From Photobacterium frigidiphilum (lineage in GTDB: Bacteria > Pseudomonadota > Gammaproteobacteria > Enterobacterales > Vibrionaceae), in assembly GCF_003025615.1 (NCBI RefSeq), contig NZ_PYMJ01000015.1, forward strand, positions 57,057 through 121,056: a DNA stretch of 64,000 bases, read 5' to 3'. The notes below the pieces were generated by a model. The model was not told where the DNA came from. It was given only the letters and a program-made list of their open reading frames with translations, and ran no database searches. The position numbers and the translations under genes were made by a program. This document shows positions 9,249 to 17,167 of this stretch, piece after piece. Each line of letters begins with the position of its first letter. Within the stretch, counting starts at the first letter, position 1.

Positions 9249-9595
9249 CAAAGGTTCCTTTTGGGTGATGGCATAAACTGGTTAAAGTGTATTATACAGT
9301 GTTTTTAACGTTATTCATTATAGTAACATTTTGATATGGACGTTTTATATTCGAATTATACATAAACGTAAACAATGGTCATTTTATGTAAAAAAATGGC
9401 TTTATAATTGCTAGTATCATTCTTATAGCATTTGTTTTTAGATATACTGAGTCATATTCATATAGAATATGAACCGTATCTTGTCAGTTTTAAATAACAT
9501 GCTATAAAGTTTTTTTGAATGTCTTGTTGTAAAAAAACGTTTATAAATAGCGTGTTATTTAAAATTTATTAACAATCAAAATTTAGGGAGAGAAC
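9249..9595. other. 347-bp AT-rich leader region of galE
   Basis: This divergent region lies between the lipoprotein hydrolase and galE. Its main content is the long inverted repeat at 9491-9561 (separate entry). Upstream of that it is very AT-rich, with several TATAAT-like hexamers, but no single promoter can be chosen. No small open frame with a good ribosome site was seen. Confidence 0.5.
9491..9561. repeat. Long imperfect inverted repeat in the galE leader
   Basis: The left arm TAAATAACATGCTAT (9491-9505) and right arm ATAGCGTGTTATTTA (9547-9561) pair at 14 of 15 positions. Further inside, AAAGTTTTTTT pairs with AAAAAAACGTTT. The result is a stem of about 25 pairs with small bulges around a short loop, ending 34 bases before galE. 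It could be a transcribed leader hairpin, a protein site, or a small palindromic element. Confidence 0.6.
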
Positions 9596-10612
9596 ATGCG
9601 TGTTTTAGTTACTGGAGGAATGGGTTATATCGGTAGCCATACTTGTGTTCAAATGATTGAAGCAGGAATGACCCCAGTTATCGTTGATAACCTATATAAC
9701 AGTAAAGAAACAGTATTGGCTCGCATTGAAGCATTAACGGGTGTTATGCCTGCGTTTTTTCAAGGTGATATTCGTGACCGTGCCTTTTTAGATAAAGTTC
9801 TCTCTGAAAATGAAATCGATGCTGTTATTCATTTCGCTGGCTTAAAAGCGGTAGGTGAATCTGTTGTTAAGCCTTTAGAATACTATGATAACAACGTGCA
9901 CGGTACCTTGGTATTAGTTGAAGCAATGCGTGCTGCTGGTGTTAATAGCCTTATCTTCAGTTCTTCTGCAACGGTATATGGCGATCCTACCTCTGTGCCA
10001 ATAACAGAAAACTTTCCAACAAGCGCCACCAACCCGTATGGTCGTAGTAAGTTAATGGTTGAAGAATGTCTAACCGATATTCAATTGGCTTACCCAGAAA
10101 TGAGCATTACGCTACTGCGTTACTTTAACCCAGTTGGCTCTCATAAATCGGGCACAATGGGTGAAGATCCGCAGGGTATTCCAAATAACTTAATGCCGTT
10201 TATCTCTCAGGTTGCAGTTGGCCGTCGTGAGTTCTTATCTGTGTTTGGTGATGATTACCCAACAGTCGATGGTACCGGTGTGCGTGACTATATTCACGTG
10301 GTTGATTTGGCTGATGGTCACTTAGCGGCATTGAACTACAAAGGTTCAGAAGCTGGTTTGCATATCTACAATCTTGGTACTGGTAATGGCAGCAGCGTAA
10401 TCCAAATGGTTGATGCATTTTCGAAAGCATCTGGCGTTGAGGTTGCTTATAAGGTTGCCCCACGTCGTCCTGGTGATATTGCAGAATGTTGGGCAGATCC
10501 AGCGAAAGCAAAAGCAGAACTTCATTGGGAAGCGAAGCTTTCAGTTGAAGACATGACGACAGATACATGGCGTTGGCAGTCAAATAACCCGAACGGTTAC
10601 CCTGACGCATAA
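9596..10612 (+). CDS. galE: UDP-glucose 4-epimerase
   Basis: GalE interconverts UDP-glucose and UDP-galactose with tightly bound NAD+, feeding galactose catabolism and LPS or capsule synthesis. The 338-residue length is standard. VTGGMGYIGSHT is the Rossmann Gly-rich loop, SSSATVYG carries the catalytic Ser/Thr region, and Tyr148-x-x-x-Lys152 (NPYGRSK) is the catalytic pair. NPVGSHKSG and AECWADP are GalE-specific blocks. AGGGAG sits five bases before the ATG. No gal operon partner is adjacent, and a terminator follows, so it is monocistronic. Confidence 0.97.
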   Translation: MRVLVTGGMGYIGSHTCVQMIEAGMTPVIVDNLYNSKETVLARIEALTGVMPAFFQGDIRDRAFLDKVLSENEIDAVIHFAGLKAVGESVVKPLEYYDNNVHGTLVLVEAMRAAGVNSLIFSSSATVYGDPTSVPITENFPTSATNPYGRSKLMVEECLTDIQLAYPEMSITLLRYFNPVGSHKSGTMGEDPQGIPNNLMPFISQVAVGRREFLSVFGDDYPTVDGTGVRDYIHVVDLADGHLAALNYKGSEAGLHIYNLGTGNGSSVIQMVDAFSKASGVEVAYKVAPRRPGDIAECWADPAKAKAELHWEAKLSVEDMTTDTWRWQSNNPNGYPDA

Positions 10613-10660
10613 CGAGTCTATTGATGCGTTAATGGCATTAAGAGTCTTAGAATAAAAACT

Positions 10661-10704
10661 AAGCCGCTATATCAACTGTGATAACAGATTGAATAGCGGT
10701 TTTG
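10661..10704 (+). terminator. Intrinsic terminator after galE
   Basis: AAGCCGCTATATCAA and TTGAATAGCGGTTTT form an imperfect stem around TGTGATAACAG, followed by T-rich sequence. Confidence 0.75.
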
Positions 10705-10890
10705 TGTGTGTAATTACAGAAACTACGTGTTTTATTGCAGTTTATATCATGAGGTCTAGATGTACCTTAGAAATACTGTGCTATAATCTGCAGCTAACAT
10801 TTTTCACTTTTGTGTGAACTTAATCACATAAAGGTCGAGATATTATTGATTGTAAACTCTGAATCAGAGCGTTTTTACCGGAGCATCATT

Positions 10891-12234
10891 TTGCATTTTA
10901 AAGATCTTGGATTAGACCCACGCCTTCTTAAGAAACTGACACACCTTGGGTTTGATCGAGCAACTGAAATTCAGCGAACAGCCGTCCCCGTGGCTATTAT
11001 GGGGAAAGACGTGCTAGCCTCGTCGAAAACAGGCTCTGGTAAAACACTGGCGTTCTTATTGCCTGCTATGCAGCGTATGTATCGTGGTAAGCCATTTACT
11101 CGTCGCGATCAGCGTGTACTTATTTTAACGCCAACGCGTGAGTTAGCAAAACAAGTGTTTGCTCAATTACGTACGTTAAATGCGGGTACACCGTATGATG
11201 GCGCGCTGATTGTTGGTGGTGAAAACTTCAACGATCAAGTGAAAGAATTCCGTAAAGACCCAATGTTTGTTGTAGCAACACCGGGTCGTTTTGCTGATCA
11301 CCTTGAGCACCGTAGTACAAGCCTTGATGGTCTTGAAATGCTAATTCTTGATGAAGCAGACCGTATGCTTGATCTGGGTTTTGCACCTCAGCTACGCCGT
11401 ATTCACGAATTGGCTAACCACCGTCGTCGTCAAACTCTAATGTTCTCTGCAACAATGGACAATGAAGATGTGATTGAAATGGCGTCAGAGATGCTAAATG
11501 CACCTAAGCGCCTTTCGGTTGGTAACTCAAATGAAGAACATACTGATATTACACAGCGTTTCTACCTGTGTGATCACTTAGATCATAAACAAGCACTACT
11601 TGATAAAGTGCTTGAGACTGAAGATTACAATCAGGTCATTATCTTTACGGCAACCCGCGCAGATACTGATCGCTTAACGGCTGAGCTGAATGAACGTAAA
11701 CTGAAAGCTGTCGCACTAAGCGGTAACTTAAATCAGAATCAACGTAACAGCATCATGAGTCAGTTTGAACGTGTATGTCATAAGATTTTGGTAACAACAG
11801 ATGTTGCTTCTCGTGGTCTAGATATCGATGGTGTATCGCATGTTATCAACTTTGATATGCCAAAACACGCTGAAGAATATGTTCACCGTGTGGGGCGTAC
11901 TGGTCGTGCTGGTAACAAAGGTGACGCAATTTCACTTGTTGGCCCTAAAGACTGGAAGAGCTTTAAAAGTGTTGAAGCCTACTTACAACAGTCTATTTCT
12001 TTCAGTGTACTTGAAGGTTTAGCGGGTAAGTTTAAAGGTCTTAAACCTGCACCGAAGAAAAAGTTCATTAAGAAGAAACCGACAGATCAAAAAGCATCTG
12101 CTGCTAAGAAATCAACAGCGCCTAAAGCGAAGAAGAAAGTTGATAAGCGTTTTTACGATAACGTTGCTGTAGGCGAAAATGTATTTAAGCCTAAGAAAAA
12201 GCGTGACGTTGATGTAAGTAAAGACGACGCATAA
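10891..12234 (+). CDS. DEAD-box ATP-dependent RNA helicase
   Basis: The 447-residue product has the full two-lobe helicase core: Q motif (FDRATEIQ), motif I SSKTGSGKT, Ia PTRELAKQ, Ib TPGR, II DEAD, III SAT, V TTDVASRGLD and VI HRVGRTGRAG. A Lys-rich C-terminal tail follows and probably binds RNA. It resembles the RhlE/SrmB-type helicases of Vibrionaceae that work in RNA decay or ribosome assembly. I place the start at TTG 10891, giving LHFKDLGLDPRLL at the N-terminus, because GGAG lies seven bases upstream and homologues begin at this point. The longer frame from 10810 adds 27 residues unrelated to the family. Two hairpins follow. Confidence 0.92.
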   Translation: MHFKDLGLDPRLLKKLTHLGFDRATEIQRTAVPVAIMGKDVLASSKTGSGKTLAFLLPAMQRMYRGKPFTRRDQRVLILTPTRELAKQVFAQLRTLNAGTPYDGALIVGGENFNDQVKEFRKDPMFVVATPGRFADHLEHRSTSLDGLEMLILDEADRMLDLGFAPQLRRIHELANHRRRQTLMFSATMDNEDVIEMASEMLNAPKRLSVGNSNEEHTDITQRFYLCDHLDHKQALLDKVLETEDYNQVIIFTATRADTDRLTAELNERKLKAVALSGNLNQNQRNSIMSQFERVCHKILVTTDVASRGLDIDGVSHVINFDMPKHAEEYVHRVGRTGRAGNKGDAISLVGPKDWKSFKSVEAYLQQSISFSVLEGLAGKFKGLKPAPKKKFIKKKPTDQKASAAKKSTAPKAKKKVDKRFYDNVAVGENVFKPKKKRDVDVSKDDA

Positions 12235-12280
12235 AGACACTAATTACCCCGTTTCTCTCTCGGAGAAACGTGTAATAAAG

Positions 12281-12317
12281 AAAGGCGTTAACTGTTATTA
12301 ACAGTGACGCCTTTTTT
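12281..12317 (+). terminator. Intrinsic terminator after the helicase gene
   Basis: AAAGGCGTTAACTGTTA pairs with TTAACAGTGACGCCTTTTTT, ending in a T-run. A smaller hairpin (GTTTCTC/GAGAAAC) lies just upstream. Confidence 0.88.
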
Positions 12318-12385
12318 GTATATTGCATTTATCAAAGCCAATACCAACTAAAAAGTATCTAAACGCCACCTATTCAGTGACGCGG

Positions 12386-13354
12386 TCACTTTTCTATTGG
12401 GTGCCAGTTATACTGGTTGATTAGACTAAGTAGCTGCTCAGTTTCTTCGTCTAATCCCTTGATTAACCAGTTGATAAAGTTTGTGACCTTGTCACTTTTT
12501 GTTCGGCAGTAATAATAATACTTCCATGGGCTATAAATGATTTTTGCTTCAAGGGGCAGTTTTAAGAACCCTTGCTTCAGTTCGTTCGTCACAAAAAGCA
12601 GATCGGTAATTGTTGCTCCTTGCCCTGATAAGCAAGATGTTAGCGCCATGTCTAATGTATCGAAAGTGAGTTCCGTCTTACCGAGAGGCTGCTGTATACC
12701 CGTTTGTACAAACCAAGCTCGCCAATCAGAACGATCTTTTGTGGGGTGTAGGCGAGGGTAAGTCAGTAATTCATCGATTGTTAGTTGCGTATCGCCCTTT
12801 ACTAATAACATCGAATAAACAGGCGCTAAATATTCTTTACGTAAAAATACGATAGGTTGTTTGATTGTTGTGGGATCTTGGTAGTTTGAAATTGCAATAT
12901 CGTAATCATCTGAATCGAGATTAAGTTGATCACCATAATTACCGTTATTACCAATATTTGATGAAATAATGATGTCTAAGTTTGGGTTCTGTTCTTTAAA
13001 GGAATGCAAACGGGGGATCAACCAACGTACCGCAAAGCTCATTGAAACATTCAATTTTAGGGTGTTATCTTCCTGCTGTTTAAGCTGGTGAATGGTGTTA
13101 TTTAGTTCACTAAATTGGCGAGTCAGTAGCAAAGCAATTTCTTTGCCTTCCTCTGTCAGTATTAACGCACGGTGCTGACGAATAAAGAGTGTAAAACCAA
13201 GCTGTTCTTCTAATAAACGTATCTGACGGCTAACCGCACTTTGTGTTACATTTAGCTCTTGGGCTGCAATGGTAAAACTGAGGTGTCTAGCTGCTGCTTC
13301 GAACACGCGAAGCCCATTTAATGACGAAGGTAGTAGCGTATGTCTTTTAATCAT
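12386..13354 (-). CDS. LysR-family regulator (GcvA-like)
   Basis: The 322-residue product has an N-terminal winged HTH at about residues 8-67 (NGLRVFEAAARHLSFTIAAQ and ELNVTQSAVSRQIRLLEEQL) and a periplasmic-binding-protein-like effector domain behind it. LNGLRVFEAAARHLSFT is typical of the GcvA/AmpR branch. It is divergent from the MATE efflux gene starting at 13525, with 170 bases between them; LysR genes commonly control their divergent neighbour, so that transporter is the best target guess. AACCAT/ATGGTT half-sites 13 bases apart (13478-13502) lie in the gap. Confidence 0.9.
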   Translation of the reverse strand: MIKRHTLLPSSLNGLRVFEAAARHLSFTIAAQELNVTQSAVSRQIRLLEEQLGFTLFIRQHRALILTEEGKEIALLLTRQFSELNNTIHQLKQQEDNTLKLNVSMSFAVRWLIPRLHSFKEQNPNLDIIISSNIGNNGNYGDQLNLDSDDYDIAISNYQDPTTIKQPIVFLRKEYLAPVYSMLLVKGDTQLTIDELLTYPRLHPTKDRSDWRAWFVQTGIQQPLGKTELTFDTLDMALTSCLSGQGATITDLLFVTNELKQGFLKLPLEAKIIYSPWKYYYYCRTKSDKVTNFINWLIKGLDEETEQLLSLINQYNWHPIEK

Positions 13355-13524
13355 TAGTCACCATTTCTTCGCATGAGTTTTTAGAATGCTAAAGTGCCAT
13401 AAAAGTCGTTTGAAAAGCAAGGCTACTTTTTTTACATTAAGCTGATAATGTTTCTTGGATTCAAATAGTAAATGCATAACCATTTAATGAATAAGCATGG
13501 TTAGTTACTTCGATTAGGTAATAA

Positions 13525-14934
13525 ATGAAAAAACTTCTCACTCTTGCAATACCTCTTATTATTTCTCAACTGGTTGCGCAATTACTGGTCTTTACCGACG
13601 TCTGGATGATGGCAAAAATGAGCATACTGGCGATTGCTGGTGGCGGATTAGGTGCATCGGTTTATTCCTTTGTCTTTATTATTGCGGGCAGTACAGTCGG
13701 GTGTGTCGCGAACTTAATTGCTATCGCGTATGGCAAGCGAGTACGACAACCTGATGCGGGTAACACTGAAATTAGAGCCGCAGTGAAGGGCGGAATACTG
13801 TTATCTTTATTACTTACCGTTACACTTCAGCCATTTTTTGTCATGCTTAAAGATTGGTTATTAATGGCAGATCAAGATCCACAAGCTGTCGCCTTGGCTA
13901 TGGATTACATAAATGCATTAAAATGGTCAATGCTACCCACCTTAATGTTGTTAGTATTACGAAGCTTAGTCAGTGCGTTTGGTGATACGCGTTCGATAAT
14001 GGTGATGTCGGTTGCAACTGTTATTTTGAATGTTCCTATCAGCTATGTTCTCGCATTCAAGATGGATATGGGAATTGCGGGTTTAGGCTATGGTTCGTCG
14101 TTGGCGTCGCTGATTATTATGGCTGTTTATGGGCATTGGGTCTTTAATCGTCCTCGTTATCGTCAATTTAATCCATTTTCTAAGTTACATGAATACCGTT
14201 TGGGTACCATAAAACCATTATTGGCCATTGGTGTGCCGATTATGATCGCGACATTACTCGAGCATGCCTTGTTTTCTGGTGGCGCATTATTGGCCGGTAC
14301 ATTGGGTGCAGTTTCATTAGCCATTCATCAGATAGCGATGCAATGTTTGAATTTGTCATGGAATATTGCTTTTGGTTTTTCACAAGCAGCCTCTATTTTA
14401 GTTAGTCAGCATTTTGGGCGTGGTGAACCTAATATGGTAAGGCAGTATGCTAAACAAGGGCTACTTGTTGTAACCGCGACCAGTGCCGTCATTGGTTTAT
14501 TCTTGATTATTTGGCCTGAGTTTTTAACACAAGTATTCAGTATAGAAGGTGATGTAATGGCACAAGAGTTAGTTACAGCCTTACCAGCAGTGATGATTAT
14601 GGTTGCGTTGTGTTTTATTGTTGATGCATGGCAGCTAACAGCGATTAGTGTACTACGCGGTATGAAAGTAGTAATAGCGCCAACGATTTCGACGGTGATC
14701 GGTTATTGGCTTATTGGTTTACCTGCAGCGTGGTTACTCATGAAATTAATGGGTGTAAAAGGTGTATGGGCGGGTTTTGCCGTTGGTTTAGCTGCAACAG
14801 GCTTAATGTTAGTTATATTGTTATTTAAATCACTAACACGCTTTGAACAGCAGATTAAGCAACAAAATGATGAAGATGCGCATAATCACACTAAGAGCGC
14901 TAATGTAACCCCGCAAACGATTACAGTTCTGTAA
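13525..14934 (+). CDS. MATE-family multidrug efflux transporter
   Basis: The 469-residue protein is rich in hydrophobic segments consistent with 12 helices and the two internally repeated MATE halves. It starts KKLLTLAIPLIISQLVAQLL, the classical first helix. FTDVWMMAKM and the second-half equivalent IHQIAMQCLNLSWNIAFGFS are family blocks. MATE proteins export cationic drugs or metabolites by Na+ or H+ antiport. The C-terminal 35 residues are polar. It is divergent from a LysR gene and followed by its own terminator. Confidence 0.93.
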   Translation: MKKLLTLAIPLIISQLVAQLLVFTDVWMMAKMSILAIAGGGLGASVYSFVFIIAGSTVGCVANLIAIAYGKRVRQPDAGNTEIRAAVKGGILLSLLLTVTLQPFFVMLKDWLLMADQDPQAVALAMDYINALKWSMLPTLMLLVLRSLVSAFGDTRSIMVMSVATVILNVPISYVLAFKMDMGIAGLGYGSSLASLIIMAVYGHWVFNRPRYRQFNPFSKLHEYRLGTIKPLLAIGVPIMIATLLEHALFSGGALLAGTLGAVSLAIHQIAMQCLNLSWNIAFGFSQAASILVSQHFGRGEPNMVRQYAKQGLLVVTATSAVIGLFLIIWPEFLTQVFSIEGDVMAQELVTALPAVMIMVALCFIVDAWQLTAISVLRGMKVVIAPTISTVIGYWLIGLPAAWLLMKLMGVKGVWAGFAVGLAATGLMLVILLFKSLTRFEQQIKQQNDEDAHNHTKSANVTPQTITVL

Positions 14935-14986
14935 TTTCATCAAAAAGCAGTAAACGTTCACTGTAACTTATATTGTTATTTTTCTT

Positions 14987-15020
14987 AAACCGTTGCTTCG
15001 ATAAGCAACGGTTTTTTATT
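14987..15020 (+). terminator. Intrinsic terminator after the MATE gene
   Basis: AAACCGTTGCTT and AAGCAACGGTTTTTT flank a CGAT loop and end in a T-run. Confidence 0.92.
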
Positions 15021-15065
15021 GCTTAAGCATAGCTAGCGTGAATGCGTGGAAGGGTATTAATTAAT

Positions 15066-15084
15066 TTAAATGAGAATCATTCTT
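15066..15084 (+). promoter_or_regulatory. Fur box
   Basis: TTAAATGAGAATCATTCTT matches the 19-bp Fur consensus at about 13 of 19 positions, with the core AATGAGAATCATT almost ideal. It overlaps the -35 of the promoter below, so iron-replete Fur would block transcription of the peptidase/TonB-receptor operon. Confidence 0.8.
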
Positions 15085-15111
15085 GATCTCATTCGTGTTG
15101 GTGTGTATTAT
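15083..15111 (+). promoter_or_regulatory. Sigma-70-type promoter of the iron operon
   Basis: TTGATC (15083-15088) and TATTAT (15106-15111) are separated by 17 bases, about 30 bases ahead of the first gene. Confidence 0.6.
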
Positions 15112-15140
15112 TTGCAAAAAATCGCTTCTATAAGTTTATT

Positions 15141-17150
15141 ATGTTGTTAAGTTCTGTGTTGTTAGCTTCGATGCTACAGAATCCTCTTTGTGATATGTGC
15201 TGGTTACGTGATGATAGTCGTAAAAATACGACGGTTTTAGCATATTTAAAAAATGAAAATAAGACATCTGAACACTATTTAAAACCATTGGTGAGCAAGC
15301 AGAAAAATCTGCTCAATGAATGGGGAGCTATGGCTGGAAATAAAGCAGAAAAGCCTTGGCTAGATATGAATGGGTACCGCTATAAAACCTTAAATAAAGG
15401 GGAACGTGGTGTAGTGGTTCGTAAAAATCAGCAACGAGAAGATGTTGTGATTAATATGAATCAACGCGCGCATGATCATGCTTATTATAAATTAGGGAAT
15501 TGGAGTGTTAGTCCCAATAACCGTTTAGTTGCAATCGCAGAGAATACTGTAGGTGATGATAATTATATTATCTCAATAATCGATATAGCATCAGGTGAAA
15601 TACAAACTCAATTTCTGGGTGAGTATGCTGATACCTTGGTGTGGAAATCAGACAATGAAGTGATTGTTGTTGAAAATGAAGCCAACACATATCGACCATA
15701 TAAAGCGGTATTACGAAATATTAAGACAAACACGTCAGTCACGTTATACCAAGAAACCAATCCTGCTTGGTTAGTTTCTGCTTATATCGCATCCGATGCG
15801 AAAAGCATTCTTATTCAGAGTAATAATCATAATACGAGTGTTCAATACCTATTACGTTCGGAAAAAAAATCAGGTATTGACCCAAAGGCAGCGCTTCGAT
15901 TAGTTAAACCTCGAAAAAGTAGTGTTGAGTATTATGTCGATGTGCTGGATGGCAAGTATTACATAAAGTCCAATCAAGGTGGGAAATTTGCAATTTACAC
16001 TGCGCAGGATGTGCAACGTGAATGGACGCCTATTATCCAGCCTAAAGGGGATCTCACCCGTTGGTATCTTGCTAATCGGCGTATTGTGATTGAAGAGAAA
16101 AAACAAGGAATAACATTACTGGAAGGTTTTGATCTTCAGGGAAAAAAAGTATTCAGTAATAATCTGTCAAAAGCGGCATCCGTTGGATGGATGGCTCGCA
16201 ATACTAACCCCGCCAGTCAGACGATTAATGTACGTACCATGGGGTTAAGCCAACCACCTGCATGGACAAAGCTTAATATAGAGACAGGTGAAACAGTCAG
16301 TTCAGATGCTGATGTATATAACCAATTTAGTACAAATAACTACGTATCAGAATTGATAAGTGTAAAGCATCAAGGTGTAGAGGTACCTGTATCTCTGGTA
16401 TACCGCAAAGATATGCTTACGGACGATTCCCCCGTATTTCTTTACGGTTATGGTGCTTATGGCGTCACTATGCGCCCTTATTTTATGCCACAGATTATTT
16501 CATTGGTTGATCGCGGTGCAGTTTATGCCATTGCGCATGTTCGTGGTGGAGGATTTAAAGGTGATGATTGGTATCAGGCGGGCAAAGGCGTAAACCGACT
16601 TAATAGTATTCAAGATTTTACTGCTGTCGCTCAGGTCATGAAGCAATTTCGTATAGAGTCATCATCCGCAAAGGTCGTGGACCGAGACATTTTAGCACTA
16701 GGTAGCAGTGCCGGCGGTACGCTTGTCGCAGCGGCAATCAACCAGCGTCCTACCTTATTTAAAGGGGCTGCATTGCAGGTGCCATTTGTTGATGTCTTAA
16801 GCAGTATGTCTGATGAATCGATTCCATTAACTCGCCAACAATATGCTGAATGGGGAAACCCGAATAAGCCTGAAGAACGTAATGTAATGCGTGCTTATAG
16901 CCCATTTGACAATATTTCAGCACAAGACTATCCCGCTCTGTTGGTTCGAAGTGGCTTATTTGATAGCCGTGTACCTTACTGGGAAGCAGCGAAATATACC
17001 GCACGTATTAAAGCATTATCGACAGCAAATAATCCTTATTTGTTAGTCACCGATTTGCAGTCTGGACATAGTACAGACCGCACTAAGGCACTACGCCAAC
17101 AAGCGATGGATTACGCATTTTTGCTCAATCTGACCAACCTTAATAAATAA
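15141..17150 (+). CDS. Oligopeptidase B-like serine peptidase (S9A)
   Basis: This is a prolyl-oligopeptidase-family enzyme, closest in pattern to oligopeptidase B (PtrB), which cuts peptides after basic residues. The 669 residues give an N-terminal beta-propeller and a C-terminal hydrolase. WLRDDSRKN and VLAYLKNEN are oligopeptidase B openings. The triad is Ser523 (LGSSAGG), Asp608 (GLFDSRVPYW) and His643 (LQSGHS); DESIPLT and EWGNP also match. The first 16 residues are hydrophobic but lack a basic n-region, so export is uncertain. It is the first gene of a Fur-controlled operon, 17 bases before the TonB receptor gene, and may process peptides released from a host or prey protein. Confidence 0.88.
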   Translation: MLLSSVLLASMLQNPLCDMCWLRDDSRKNTTVLAYLKNENKTSEHYLKPLVSKQKNLLNEWGAMAGNKAEKPWLDMNGYRYKTLNKGERGVVVRKNQQREDVVINMNQRAHDHAYYKLGNWSVSPNNRLVAIAENTVGDDNYIISIIDIASGEIQTQFLGEYADTLVWKSDNEVIVVENEANTYRPYKAVLRNIKTNTSVTLYQETNPAWLVSAYIASDAKSILIQSNNHNTSVQYLLRSEKKSGIDPKAALRLVKPRKSSVEYYVDVLDGKYYIKSNQGGKFAIYTAQDVQREWTPIIQPKGDLTRWYLANRRIVIEEKKQGITLLEGFDLQGKKVFSNNLSKAASVGWMARNTNPASQTINVRTMGLSQPPAWTKLNIETGETVSSDADVYNQFSTNNYVSELISVKHQGVEVPVSLVYRKDMLTDDSPVFLYGYGAYGVTMRPYFMPQIISLVDRGAVYAIAHVRGGGFKGDDWYQAGKGVNRLNSIQDFTAVAQVMKQFRIESSSAKVVDRDILALGSSAGGTLVAAAINQRPTLFKGAALQVPFVDVLSSMSDESIPLTRQQYAEWGNPNKPEERNVMRAYSPFDNISAQDYPALLVRSGLFDSRVPYWEAAKYTARIKALSTANNPYLLVTDLQSGHSTDRTKALRQQAMDYAFLLNLTNLNK

Positions 17151-17167
17151 TAATAAGTAGTATACCC

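Noticed and set aside
10200..10610. 136-residue minus-strand frame inside galE
   Set aside because: Fully inside a confident gene in the opposite strand, with Gln/His/Leu-rich composition typical of an antisense shadow.
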